Assembly: GCA_050699435.1 (NCBI GenBank)
Contig: JBOHGM010000006.1
Span: forward strand, 1-64,000
Length of the DNA: 64,000 nucleotides
Direction of reading: 5' to 3'
From: GCA-003244245 sp050699435
GTDB taxonomy: Bacteria > Actinomycetota > Actinomycetes > Mycobacteriales > Pseudonocardiaceae
Shown here: positions 26,013 through 34,722 of the stretch, piece by piece
Position numbering within the stretch: position 1 is the first letter of the stretch
Layout of the letters: the number at the start of each line of letters is the position of its first letter
Translations under genes and position numbers: made by a program
The notes under the pieces: generated by a model
What the model saw: the letters and a program-made list of their open reading frames with translations, nothing else
Databases searched by the model: none
What the model was told of the DNA's origin: nothing

Positions 26013-27314
26013 CTAGCCGGGCTTCTTCGCGAACGCGACCGTGAAAACTTGCCGGTCGAAGTCCACGAGTGGGCGTGAGTAGTACTCAAGCGTGCTCTGG
26101 TATACTTCCATGTCCGGCTCTGCATGATTGGCATGCCACCATGAATCCGTCTCCTCATCGTACCAGCCATAGTCGAAGTTAGTGTACGTCGCCCCGACGC
26201 CCTCGTCGGGGTTCGGCCGGGCTTCGTAACGGTAGCCGCTCATGTCGACTTGGCCGGTCTTCTCGTCCGGCAGGAAGGCCTTATCATCGGGGGTCTTGCG
26301 CTTCTCCCAATCCGGATCCTGGTTGGAGTAGAAGCGTTTCGAGAAGATTACGGCAGTCCACTGCGTTGGATCAGGATCAACCGGGAACGACTCGAGGACA
26401 TTGTTCAGATCCGCGAGTGTCGGGTCCCCCAGTACCTCCGTGGGGAGGCTGTCGACCGTGGGCTTGGACTGAAGGATTCGGTTGAGCGCATCCCGCACCT
26501 CTTTGGCCTTCTCGAACGTCGAGAAGGACAGGTGCAAGGGTGGTCCAAGCTTACCCTGCTGCAGGTTCAGCTCGGTGATGCCGATGCAGCCACGGGCCAG
26601 CATCGCCCGCTCAGCTTCCGTGATCTTTCGGCCGTGCTTACGCTCCCACATCTCGATGTACTGGTCAGGAGTCCACGTGCGAGTCTCTTCCTCTGGTCCA
26701 AGTGGAGGGGCGATCGGCTTGTCGGGTTTGGGTCCCTCGCCGCCAGCGAGCTCGTCGAGCTTGCCGAGCGTCTGGCGACCCACGATGCCGTCCTCTGTGA
26801 GGCCGTGCTTGGCTTGGAAAGCCTTGACGGTCGACTTGGTTTCCTTACCGAAGATCCCGTCAGGGCCGCCGGATTTGAACGAGATGGGCATGGCGAAGCC
26901 GTCGTCGACCAAGCCCTGCTGGAGCTTGGCCACAGCCTCCCTCCGGCCACCCCCTGCCATGAGTGGTGGGCTGTTGTCGTAGGCAGCTTCAAGTGTGGCA
27001 TCGCCGGAGTAACGGCTGGACTTCAGGTTCTCGGCTTTTTCAACATCCGTGAGCGGTGCTCGCTGTACCACAGCGTTGTGGGCGCGTGCCGTCGCCAGCT
27101 CGTCCACAAGCCGCCTGGTGGCCGTGTTGCCAGCCTCACGCTGAACGTCGGAAAGCGCCGACACGACCAGCGTGTCTGTTACCAATTCCCCGGCGCGCGC
27201 AGCTTCGACGACCGCCGTCGTCGACGGAGACCGGCGGGAGCGCGACGCGTCCTCTGCGTCCGACTGACGGCGAGACCTGTCATCGCGGTGCGGGGTGGCT
27301 CTTAGGCGGGTCAT
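26013..27314 (-). CDS. Microbial transglutaminase with peptidoglycan-binding domain and eCIS-cargo-like N-terminus
   Basis: A 433-residue protein. The C-terminal domain matches Streptomyces-type transglutaminase, which cross-links protein Gln and Lys side chains. Catalytic Cys243 (ARGCIGITELN), Asp381 (YTNFDYGWYD) and His394 (WWHANHAEP) are all in place, as are AVIFSKRFYSNQD and GQVDMSGY. Residues about 120-190 are a PG_binding_1 module (REAVAKLQQGLVDDGF, GIFGKETKSTVKAFQAKHGL). The first 90 residues are basic and disordered, with DVQREAGNTATRRLVDEL and VVQRA, a pattern seen in proteins near extracellular contractile injection systems. There is no Sec or Tat signal and no typical secreted pro-peptide, so the export route is unclear. 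The transglutaminase call is firm; the eCIS link is inference. Confidence 0.85.
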   Translation of the reverse strand: MTRLRATPHRDDRSRRQSDAEDASRSRRSPSTTAVVEAARAGELVTDTLVVSALSDVQREAGNTATRRLVDELATARAHNAVVQRAPLTDVEKAENLKSSRYSGDATLEAAYDNSPPLMAGGGRREAVAKLQQGLVDDGFAMPISFKSGGPDGIFGKETKSTVKAFQAKHGLTEDGIVGRQTLGKLDELAGGEGPKPDKPIAPPLGPEEETRTWTPDQYIEMWERKHGRKITEAERAMLARGCIGITELNLQQGKLGPPLHLSFSTFEKAKEVRDALNRILQSKPTVDSLPTEVLGDPTLADLNNVLESFPVDPDPTQWTAVIFSKRFYSNQDPDWEKRKTPDDKAFLPDEKTGQVDMSGYRYEARPNPDEGVGATYTNFDYGWYDEETDSWWHANHAEPDMEVYQSTLEYYSRPLVDFDRQVFTVAFAKKPG

Positions 27315-28039
27315 CTCTGCATCCCCGGCTCGTCGTCCCGGCGCCGAGTGAGGTCAGGTGTCCTCATGTACGCCTTGGCCTAGGAGTTGCCAGCGTTCCG
27401 CTGGTACGTACAACATGATCACAGCGGCATTCAGTGACACGGTGATCCGGAGCTCAGTGCTACGTTTGCGCCGTTAACGACGCCACGTGGTGGATTCGAG
27501 GCTTGGGCTGCTCGTGTGACAGCTACGGATTCCGGTCGAAGTCGTCTCCCCGCATGTCGGACCTCCGTCGTTCTGACTCATCTTCAACTCTGCCCGCTTG
27601 CAGGTGCAGAGGGGAGGGCGGTGGCACGACCTTTGGGGCACATCTCGTGCCCGAAGGGGCGGGGTAACCCTGATCGATTGGTCGATGTGACCAATGCCTG
27701 ATCGATCTGTAGCCGCGACTGGACATGCAAGATCACTTCTGTGAGGCCATCGCCTGTGGGCGCCGATGCTCGACCATGATCAGCTCGGAGATCCGTGGTT
27801 CCACAGAAGTGGCAGCTGTTCCCCGCGCTCCCGTGTGCCAACGGCGCTCGCCCGACGCGGCATGAGAGTGCGCTTGTGTGCGATCACACCGCCGACCTCG
27901 CCGTCCCGCTCGGGTCCTTGCCCGCATCGACACGAGGTCCGCCACCGATCGTGGCACGGGCTCGGACAGTCGTGGTGACCGTGCGTCCTGTGTGTGTGAG
28001 GCCGTTGAACCGGGAATGCGGTCGGAGTAGCTCGGTGCG
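27315..28039. other. Long intergenic region, no recognised gene
   Basis: About 725 bp upstream of the transglutaminase. It should hold the promoter of that gene near 27320-27450. Open frames on both strands have no Shine-Dalgarno, motif or consistent codon pattern. The right part may belong to the decayed IS element that follows, but I could not match it. Confidence 0.35.
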
Positions 28040-28355
28040 CTCGCCCCGGCGCTGGCGAAAGCTTCGCGCGGATGGCGGGTATTTCGCGGTGGACCTGGCG
28101 GTGGCCGCGTACCGGGAGGGGGTCGGGTTCGCGATCGGCGCCACACGCATCGCCCCCCTCTGGAAGGCCCTGGCCGGCCTGGGCGAGTCCGACTGGACCG
28201 ACGCGACCTGCATGTCCGGCGCCCAGGTCGCCGTGGCCACCTACTGCCCACCCCTGGTGGCCGACCACGACCCGGCTGCTTATCCGCCGGGTAGCGCTGG
28301 CCCCCGAGCAGATCAGCACCGACCCCCGCACCCGGCGCCGCCGCACCCTGCACCA
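28040..28355 (+). mobile_element. IS1380-family transposase fragment
   Basis: Remnant of a DDE transposase. It reads SPRRWRKLRADGGYFAVDLA with the characteristic R-A-D-x-G-Y-F motif, then GFAIGATRIAPLWKALAGL and WTDATCMSGAQVAVATYCP. After a frameshift near 28255 it continues as LLIRRVALAPEQISTDPRT and stops matching near 28355. Both ends of the gene and any terminal inverted repeats are missing, so it is immobile. It truncates the HEPN-like fragment to its right. Confidence 0.7.
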
Positions 28356-28485
28356 CCCCGGAACCCGCCACCCGAGGCGACACTCGGGCCCTCACCCAGC
28401 CCACCACTCCCAAACAAACCCCCAGAAGATCACAAACCAGAACCGAAGATCACTTCATGCTGTTACTCGCGGAATCGGGTCTGAG

Positions 28486-28578
28486 CTATCCCACACCCGA
28501 GTGACCTCGGACCTTTTCGAGGTGGCGTCGGGCCAGGAGCTGCTCGACTTCCTGGGCGCCCTGGGACCAGCGGCTCAT
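28486..28578 (-). pseudogene. HEPN-domain protein N-terminal fragment
   Basis: A 30-residue frame, MSRWSQGAQEVEQLLARRHL then EKVRGHSGVG and a stop. It has the form of the start of HEPN proteins that follow MNT nucleotidyltransferases. It begins two bases before the stop of the nucleotidyltransferase fragment, the usual coupling. The rest of the HEPN protein is gone, replaced by IS-derived sequence. Confidence 0.4.
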
Positions 28579-28579
28579 C

Positions 28580-28771
28580 TCAGCTTTCACCCCTGCTCGC
28601 CAGTGGCACCGGCACGATGGGCCGGGAGGCTATCTCGTCGACGAACCGGTCCTGCCCGGTGCCTCGGTGCGCCCATCGGTCGGAGGTGATGACCGTGGGG
28701 TTGACCGGACGACCGAGCCGCTGCTGGGCCCGATCGGCGGCGGCGTAGAGCGGGCCACGGTCCACCTTCGC
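28580..28771 (-). pseudogene. MNT-type nucleotidyltransferase C-terminal fragment
   Basis: It reads AKVDRGPLYAAADRAQQRLG and NPTVITSDRWAHRGTGQDRF to a stop at 28580. This matches the tail of stand-alone nucleotidyltransferases, where an acidic LxxA..RLGR.VNPTV strand precedes the C-terminal helix. The catalytic GSxxxGxxxxxSDxD part is not found upstream in any frame, so the gene is 5'-truncated. With the HEPN fragment it suggests a lost MNT/HEPN toxin-antitoxin pair. Confidence 0.45.
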
Positions 28772-29186
28772 GCTGCCAACTCCTCGGCGATGATCTGCAG
28801 CGGGCCGAAGGCGCGCAGCATGACCTCGGCGAGGGCGTCCACCAAGGGGTGCGGGAGCGCAGGATCGGCAGCAACGGGGGGGATCACTACGCATACGCCG
28901 ATGATATCTCCGCCCCACCCGTAGAACCATGGCTAGACCAGCAGACTGAGATCGACAGCCTGAGCCTGGGTCGGCGCCCCGGCCTCACCCGTCGCGGTCG
29001 CAGACCCGGCATTGGACCACCCACTGGCTGCCGTCGCGGCTGATTTTGATCGCTCCGTGATGCCCGCGCGCGAGAGGTGGACGGGCCATCGGAGACCCCT
29101 CCCTGACAGGGTTTCCGTTGAGCTTTGGTAAAGTTTGATCTTTCAGGGGTAGCAGAAGTCAGAAACAAGCTCTGACCTGCGATGAT
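28772..29186. other. Intergenic region, no recognised gene
   Basis: This lies between the nucleotidyltransferase remnant and tRNA-Lys. A minus-strand frame (DALAEVMLRAFGPLQIIAEE near 28770-28890) may be another piece of decayed coding sequence. I see nothing else supportable. Confidence 0.3.
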
Positions 29187-29189
29187 TGG

Positions 29190-29262
<73 letters not shown>

Positions 29263-29471
29263 TGGTGCCGACACCCGACCGGCGCGACGGGAACGACGCT
29301 AGCACGCAGGGTGTCGGCAGATCGAATCAGGTCGGAGCAACCGGGTACCCCCACCGCACGTCGGTAACAGGTACGACTCATCGGCCGGATAGGAGCCGCA
29401 CTGTCGGCCCGGTCGGGCACACTGGTGCACGGATCGTTCGGGCGGTAGAGGCGGTAGATCAGGGGAATCGG

Positions 29472-30764
29472 ATGGCGCGGGCAAGGCTGCTACGTACCGC
29501 AGACGGATGTCGCGACACCGGCTGGGTACCCGCCAGTTGGGTGCAGGCGCGTTGGGTGCAGGCGCGTTGGGTGCAGGCGCGTTGGGTGCAGGCAAGGCGC
29601 ACCGCGGTGGTGGCTGTGCTGCTCGTGAGTGGTGTGCTCGGCGCGCTGCTGGCGGGATGCAGCGTGGGTGGCGCCGGTCAAACTCCCGCCGAGAGGACCA
29701 CGCCGGCACCCCCGGCCGCCAGGATCACCACCGACCCGGCGAATCACTCGGTCAACATCTCGCCGTTGGCACCCATCACCGCCACCGCCGCAGAAGGCAC
29801 GCTCGCACAGGTCACGATGACCAATTCCGCGGGAGAGGTGATCCCCGGTGAATCTGCACCGGATGGCGCGGGGTGGCAGACCACCGTGCCCCTCGGCTAC
29901 GACGAGACCTACACGATCAACGCCACCGCCATCGGCCCTAACAACCTGGCGGTGACCAAGACCTCCACCTTCAGCACTCTTGCGCCAAGCACGCTCACGT
30001 ACCCGTCGATGAACCCGGTGGACGGGCAGACGGTCGGCGTCGGGCAGCCACTCGCCATTTACTTCGACGAGCCGATCGCGAACAAGCAGGTCGCTGAGGA
30101 CTCCATCACCGTGACCACGAACCCGCAGGTCGAGGGAGCCTTCTACTGGTACGCCGACAATGAGGTGCACTGGCGACCCCAGGAGTTCTGGGCGCCCGGC
30201 ACCACGGTCACCACGGATATCAAGATCTACGGAAAGGACCTCGGCAACGGCATCTACGGTCAGGAAGACCGGACCGCCACCTTCACGATCGGGGACGCCG
30301 TCATCGCCAAGGCCGACGGCGCGACGCACCAGATGACCGTCGAGATCAACGGCCAGCTGGTGCGCACCATGCCGATCTCGATGGGAGACGCTGAGTTCCC
30401 CAGCAACAACGGCGTGCACGTGGTCACCGAGCAGCATGCGACCAAGGTGATGGACTCCAGCACCTTCGGTCTCGAGCTCACCGCAGGTGGCTATATCACC
30501 GAGGTCAAGTGGGCCACCCGCATCTCCAACGGCGGCGAGTTCGTGCACTCCGCGCCCTGGTCGGTCGGCGACCAGGGTCACCGCAACGTCAGCCACGGGT
30601 GCATCAACCTGTCGCCGGAGAACGCCAAGTGGTTCTACGACACGGTGAAGAAGGGTGACGTCGTCATCAACACCAACACCGGTGGCCCCGATCTCCGGTC
30701 CTGGGACGGCTTCGGTGACTGGCAGATACCGTGGTCGGAATGGCTCACCGGCGGTGCCGGGTAG
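29472..30764 (+). CDS. L,D-transpeptidase (lipoprotein, Ig-like plus YkuD domains)
   Basis: A 430-residue envelope enzyme making 3-3 cross-links in peptidoglycan. An unusually long N-terminus with a four-fold WVQAR repeat precedes the membrane stretch and lipobox (ALLAGCS, about residue 63). Two immunoglobulin-like regions follow (TYPSMNPVDGQTVGVGQPLA), then the YkuD catalytic domain with ISMGDAEFPSNNGVHVVTEQ and the catalytic HSAPWSVGDQGHRNVSHGCI containing the conserved His and Cys. The C-terminal tail has the usual DGFGDWQIPWSEW. ATG 29472 is preferred by its position after AGGGGAA. A start closer to the signal peptide may be used. Confidence 0.9.
   Translation: MARARLLRTADGCRDTGWVPASWVQARWVQARWVQARWVQARRTAVVAVLLVSGVLGALLAGCSVGGAGQTPAERTTPAPPAARITTDPANHSVNISPLAPITATAAEGTLAQVTMTNSAGEVIPGESAPDGAGWQTTVPLGYDETYTINATAIGPNNLAVTKTSTFSTLAPSTLTYPSMNPVDGQTVGVGQPLAIYFDEPIANKQVAEDSITVTTNPQVEGAFYWYADNEVHWRPQEFWAPGTTVTTDIKIYGKDLGNGIYGQEDRTATFTIGDAVIAKADGATHQMTVEINGQLVRTMPISMGDAEFPSNNGVHVVTEQHATKVMDSSTFGLELTAGGYITEVKWATRISNGGEFVHSAPWSVGDQGHRNVSHGCINLSPENAKWFYDTVKKGDVVINTNTGGPDLRSWDGFGDWQIPWSEWLTGGAG
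29536..29595 (+). repeat. 15-bp tandem repeat inside the L,D-transpeptidase N-terminus
   Basis: Four in-frame copies of GTTGGGTGCAGGCGC (the last with changes at the end), each coding for a WVQAR-type pentapeptide. They lie just ahead of the signal-anchor. The repeat number is likely to vary between strains through slippage. Confidence 0.85.
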
Positions 30765-30769
30765 TCCTG

Positions 30770-31540
30770 TCATCGTGCAGCGGCATGCCTCGCGATCAGG
30801 TCGTTGACCTTGTCGGCCTGCTCGACGGCGACCAGGTGCGCGGCGTCGAGAACCGCCAGCTTCGCTCCCGCGATGCCGGTGGCGAGCGTCTCGGCATGCG
30901 GGTTCGCCGGTATCGCCGGATCCCGGGAACCGGCGATCACCAGTGTCGGCGTAAGGATCCGTCCGAGCAGCCTGCGACCCTGCAGGGCGGCGATGGCGGT
31001 GCAGCAGGACGCGTAGCCCTCGTCGGAGGTCTCGACGATCATCTGCTGCACCCGGTCCACCTCCTCCTGGTGCTCGGCTGCCCACGCCGGGGTGAACCAG
31101 CGAGCGACCACGTCCGACGCCACTGAGGCCGTGCCCGCCCAACGCACCACAGCGCTCCGCTCGTGGAACGGTTGGGGATCTTCGAATTGGGCGGTCGTGC
31201 TGCACAACACCAGCGAAGACACCCGCTCCCTGGCGTGCGCGGCAAGCCAGATACCGACCATGCCACCCAGCGACAGCCCGCAGAACGCCACCTGCTCGAT
31301 GTCCAGCCGGTCCAACAGCGTCACCACATCGACCGTCAGGTCCTCCATCGAGTAAGGCCCGCTCGGGACCGGCGATCCGCCGTGCCCGCGATGGTCGTAA
31401 CGCAGCACCCGAAACCGCTCGGAGAGCGCCTCGACCTGCGGGTTCCATATCTCCAGCGTGCTGCCCAGCGGTCCGGCCAGGACCAACACCGGTGCGTCGG
31501 CGGGTCCGGTGAGCTCGTAGTGGACGTCGACGCGCTTCAT
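30770..31540 (-). CDS. Alpha/beta hydrolase, 3-oxoadipate enol-lactonase-like
   Basis: A 256-residue alpha/beta hydrolase. Landmarks are LAGPLGSTLEIWNPQVEAL, RYDHRGHGGSPVPSGPYSME, the nucleophile elbow FCGLSLGGMVG (Ser), the acid VIAGSRDPAIPA (Asp) and the His in DAAHLVAVEQ. Length and spacing match PcaD, which opens the enol-lactone in the beta-ketoadipate pathway. No other pca genes are nearby, so the exact substrate is uncertain. ATG 31540 chosen. Convergent with the L,D-transpeptidase gene, six bases apart. Confidence 0.82.
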   Translation of the reverse strand: MKRVDVHYELTGPADAPVLVLAGPLGSTLEIWNPQVEALSERFRVLRYDHRGHGGSPVPSGPYSMEDLTVDVVTLLDRLDIEQVAFCGLSLGGMVGIWLAAHARERVSSLVLCSTTAQFEDPQPFHERSAVVRWAGTASVASDVVARWFTPAWAAEHQEEVDRVQQMIVETSDEGYASCCTAIAALQGRRLLGRILTPTLVIAGSRDPAIPANPHAETLATGIAGAKLAVLDAAHLVAVEQADKVNDLIARHAAAR

Positions 31541-31578
31541 GCGCGTCACCCTAATGCCGAGGGGCGCAGACTTCAGGG

Positions 31579-31652
31579 GGTGAGTGACGGGATTCGAACC
31601 CGCGACATCCTGGACCACAACCAGGTGCTCTACCGGCTGAGCTACACCCACC
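31579..31652 (-). tRNA. tRNA-His (anticodon GTG)
   Basis: The complement strand gives acceptor GTGGGTG paired with CACTCAC, D-arm TAGCTCAGCCGGTAGAGC, anticodon loop GGTTGTGGTCC with anticodon GTG, and T-arm CGGGTTCGAATCCCG. The extra G at -1 typical of tRNA-His can be taken from position 31652. CCA is not encoded. Confidence 0.95.
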
Positions 31653-31718
31653 ATGCGCTGACCACTCGCCAGCACCGTGGACCATGGTAGCGGGCGCCGG
31701 TACCCGATTGCGCCCCGG

Positions 31719-32330
31719 TCACTCTCCGGACATCTGCTCGAGGATGCTCTTGGCCGCCGCCTGCGCCTCCTCGGTGCTCGGGCCTGGATCGGGCACGAAC
31801 AGGGTGCGCCGGTAGTAGGCGAGTTCGCGGATCGACTCGGTGATGTCGGCCAGCGCCCGGTGCGCCAGACCCTTGGTTGGCTGGGCGTAGTAGACCCTCG
31901 GGTACCAGCGCCTGCACAGCTCCTTGAGCGACGACACGTCGACCATGCGGTAGTGCAGATGCCGATCGAGCCCCGCCATGTCGCGGGCGATGAAGGCCCG
32001 GTCCGTGGCGATCGAGTTGCCCGCCAGCGGCGCTGACTGGGGCTCGGGGACCCACGTGCGAATGTAGGCCAGCACGTGCTCCTCGGCTTCGGTGAGGCTG
32101 GTGGTGGACCGCCGCGCCGCCTCGGTCAGGCCGGACTTCGCGTGCATCTCGCGCACCACGTCCGGCATCGAGTCCAGCGCGGCGTCGTCGGCGTGGATGA
32201 CCACGTCGACGCCGTCGCCGAGCACCCGCAAGTCGCCATCGGTGACCAGCGCGGCTATCTCGATGAGCGTGTCCTTGCCGATGTCCAGCCCCGTCATCTC
32301 ACAGTCGATCCACACCAGACGGCCGTTCAC
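31719..32330 (-). CDS. orn: Oligoribonuclease
   Basis: A 203-residue DEDDh exonuclease that degrades 2-5-nt RNAs and pGpG from c-di-GMP turnover. All catalytic positions are visible: WIDCEMTGLD (Asp, Glu), NSIATDRAFIARDM (Asp) and HRALADITESI (His, Asp). The family segment MVDVSSLKELCRRWYP is intact. The GTG start at 32330 gives the canonical opening (NGRLVWIDCEMTGL); an upstream Arg-rich extension is not conserved. It lies beside tRNA-His. Confidence 0.95.
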   Translation of the reverse strand: MNGRLVWIDCEMTGLDIGKDTLIEIAALVTDGDLRVLGDGVDVVIHADDAALDSMPDVVREMHAKSGLTEAARRSTTSLTEAEEHVLAYIRTWVPEPQSAPLAGNSIATDRAFIARDMAGLDRHLHYRMVDVSSLKELCRRWYPRVYYAQPTKGLAHRALADITESIRELAYYRRTLFVPDPGPSTEEAQAAAKSILEQMSGE

Positions 32331-32340
32331 GTGCCTGAGC

Positions 32341-34041
32341 CTAATGCGTGACCTGCGACGACGCGCGCTCCACCTGGTCAAGGTGCAGGAACGGCCGGAG
32401 CAACCCCGGCACGGCCTGCTCGGCCACGGTCAGCCCTTCAGCGGTGCCGACGTCGATCACGTGGTAGGCACCGCTGCCCGCTGCCGTGGTGGCGGTCAGG
32501 GTGATGAGCCCGGCGGGGCGCTGGAACAGCGACTGCGAGACCGTCCAGCCGATCACCCCGGTACGAGTGAGCGCCACCGTGCGCCGTACGCCAGCGCCAT
32601 GCCGAGTGACGAGGTAGTGCTCGGTGAGGGTGTGCCCCAGGTTGCGGAAGGCGTCCAACGCCAGCAGCACCGTGACCGATAGCAGGCCGAGCGCCGCCCA
32701 CCACATCCAGGACGGCACCGTCAGGCCCGGCCCCGGAGTCAGGCCCAGCCCCGGAATCAAGCCCAGCCCCGGAATCAAGCCCAGCCCCGGAATCAAGCCC
32801 AGCACCGTGGCGCCCAGCAGCACCGGCAGCACTGCGCGGACCAGCCGCCTGCGTAGCGCCGCGACTGGGTGCCTGCGCAGCGGCGCACGCGTGGGAGTCG
32901 GGTCCTCGGCCAGCACGAGGCCTGCCACCCGGTGTGCCTCGTCCAGCGGGGCGGGTGGCAGCAGGGCGCTCCGGCCCTGGCTGGGGCCACCGCCCAATCC
33001 GGTGGCCACCGCGGCCAGGCGCGCGCCGCGCCCGAGGCGCATCAGCAACGGCTCGGCCACCTCGACGCCGCGCAGCCTGCGCTCCTCCAGCGAGACCGAG
33101 CGGGTAGTGAGCAGTCCCCGGCGGATCCGTAGCGTGCCACCGGGCTCGCGGACCAGCCGGAACCTCCACCAGCCCTCGACGAAGATCAGTACTGCCCCCA
33201 GCACCGCGACCACCAGCATCGCGAAGGCGAAGACGGTGATTCCCAGCCAGAGCGGGGCAGTGCTCAGCTGGGCACCGACACCGCCGATCTCCGTCACCTG
33301 GGAAGGCTCGACGCCGAGTTCGCCGACGAGCTGTGCGAAGGCCCCGGCGACCCCGCCCACGGCGGCCAGGCTGGACACTGTCAGCGGGGCAAAGCGCAGC
33401 CAGGACCAGTCCAGCACCGCCAGCTCGGTCCCGGCCGAGCGGGCTGGGAGCCCGGCACCGCCGGGAACCCCTGCTCCCTCCGGGATCGCTGCGCCGTCTG
33501 GTGTCGCTGCCCCGTCCGGGCTGGCTGTGCCGGGCGAGGTACTGACACCCTCGTGGTCGCCCGCATCGAGGCGGTGCAGGAGGAGCTGGCGTAACCGGTC
33601 GGCCTCTGCGGCGGACACCGCGTCCAGGGTCAGCTGGCGTGACTCGATGCCCTCGGCATGCTCCCCGGTCCCGATCGTGACCACCGACAGCCGGAACACC
33701 TGGTGTACCGGCCCGGCGGTGAGGTCGACGCTGCGGATCCGCTCCCTCGGGGCCGATCGGGCACTGCGGAACAGCAGGCCGGAGCGCAGCTCCACGCGCT
33801 CGTTGGTGATCCGGTAACGGGTGTTCAGCCAGCGCAGCATCCCCGCTACCACGACAGCCAGCACACCGGCCAGCAGCGCGTAGAACCGCCCATCCACATC
33901 CTGTCCGCCGACCACCAGGACCACGACGATGACCGGCAGGAACCCGAAGAGCTGCCGCAGCGGGGTGACGGCCAGCATCCGGGGGTCGAGGCGCTGCCAG
34001 CCCGCGCCGGGCGGCTCGGTCCGGTGTTCGGTCTCCGTCAC
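32341..34041 (-). CDS. Membrane protein with bacterial PH (DUF304/bPH2) domains, YdbT-like
   Basis: A 566-residue polytopic membrane protein with repeated bPH2 domains, each preceded by a pair of hydrophobic helices. Examples are RYRITNERVELRSGLLFRSA, RIRRGLLTTRSVSLEERRLR and YLVTRHGAGVRRTVALTRTG. The role of the family is unknown; it is thought to act at the envelope. Two Pro/Gly/Ala-rich low-complexity linkers interrupt the protein. GTG 34041 overlaps the stop of the upstream PH gene (GTGA), so the two form a translationally coupled pair, as in other actinomycetes. Confidence 0.85.
   Translation of the reverse strand: MTETEHRTEPPGAGWQRLDPRMLAVTPLRQLFGFLPVIVVVLVVGGQDVDGRFYALLAGVLAVVVAGMLRWLNTRYRITNERVELRSGLLFRSARSAPRERIRSVDLTAGPVHQVFRLSVVTIGTGEHAEGIESRQLTLDAVSAAEADRLRQLLLHRLDAGDHEGVSTSPGTASPDGAATPDGAAIPEGAGVPGGAGLPARSAGTELAVLDWSWLRFAPLTVSSLAAVGGVAGAFAQLVGELGVEPSQVTEIGGVGAQLSTAPLWLGITVFAFAMLVVAVLGAVLIFVEGWWRFRLVREPGGTLRIRRGLLTTRSVSLEERRLRGVEVAEPLLMRLGRGARLAAVATGLGGGPSQGRSALLPPAPLDEAHRVAGLVLAEDPTPTRAPLRRHPVAALRRRLVRAVLPVLLGATVLGLIPGLGLIPGLGLIPGLGLTPGPGLTVPSWMWWAALGLLSVTVLLALDAFRNLGHTLTEHYLVTRHGAGVRRTVALTRTGVIGWTVSQSLFQRPAGLITLTATTAAGSGAYHVIDVGTAEGLTVAEQAVPGLLRPFLHLDQVERASSQVTH
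32743..32796 (-). repeat. 18-bp tandem repeat inside the PH-domain gene
   Basis: Three exact copies of an 18-bp unit (GCCCAGCCCCGGAATCAA on the plus strand), with degenerate copies on both sides, code for repeated LIPGLG hexapeptides in a membrane-proximal linker. In frame, so copy-number change would not break the gene. Confidence 0.85.
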
Positions 34042-34538
34042 GTGGCGTCCCCGGGGGTGGCCTGGGTGGTCTTGGTGAGCTGCTCGACCAGATCGACGGC
34101 CAGCGCGTGGTCCAGGCCCTCCAGCCGCAGGGCCCCGGCCGCCGACGCGGTCGTGACCGTGACGGTGGACAGCCCGAACAGCTGCTGCAGCGGTCCCCGT
34201 TCGGTGTCGACGGTCTGGATCCGGGACATCGGGGCGACCCGCCACTCCTGGCTGATCCAGCCCGACGAGGTGTAGACGGCGTCCTCGGTGGTTTCCCATC
34301 GGTGCACCCGAAACCGCCACCGCGGCATCACCAGCACGTAGGCGAGGCCCAGGATGGCCACGGCAACGGTGACACTCCCAAGCCATGGCCGCGCAGCGGG
34401 CAAGCCGATGGAGCCGATGATCGGGATGATCAGGAGGACTGCGACGAGCAGCGCGGCCTGGGTGCTCCACCACGTGATCGCGCGGGGGCTCACCCGGTGC
34501 CGGGGCGGTCGCAACCGCAGTTGCTCAGAGGACTGCAC
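34038..34538 (-). CDS. Small PH-domain (DUF304) membrane protein
   Basis: A protein of about 166 residues with two N-terminal transmembrane helices (ALLVAVLLIIPIIGSIGL, GSVTVAVAILGLAYVLVM) and one bPH2 domain (RFRVHRWETTEDAVYTSSGW, RVAPMSRIQTVDTERGPLQQ). It is the usual first partner of the larger multi-PH protein downstream. GTG 34538 is my choice but the Shine-Dalgarno is too close; the open frame reaches 34625, so the start is uncertain. Confidence 0.8.
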   Translation of the reverse strand: MQSSEQLRLRPPRHRVSPRAITWWSTQAALLVAVLLIIPIIGSIGLPAARPWLGSVTVAVAILGLAYVLVMPRWRFRVHRWETTEDAVYTSSGWISQEWRVAPMSRIQTVDTERGPLQQLFGLSTVTVTTASAAGALRLEGLDHALAVDLVEQLTKTTQATPGDAT

Positions 34539-34722
34539 CCCTCCACCTTGCCGGACGGTCCCTGCGGTGTCGTCCGGAGGTGGCTGCGCCCCCGTTCCGA
34601 CTGCCGTTGGTGAGCAGGTAGGCACCCATCCGAGGGGTGCTGCCCGTCACCCGGCTCCCCTAACCTCGGTAGTGATCGGTGAGCGCACCGGATCGGCCGG
34701 GCGGACGGGATGGGGACAAGCA

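Noticed and set aside
29490..31448. 652-codon open frame on the minus strand
   Set aside because: It overlaps the L,D-transpeptidase and hydrolase genes in a shadow frame and reads as Gly/Arg/Val-rich filler.
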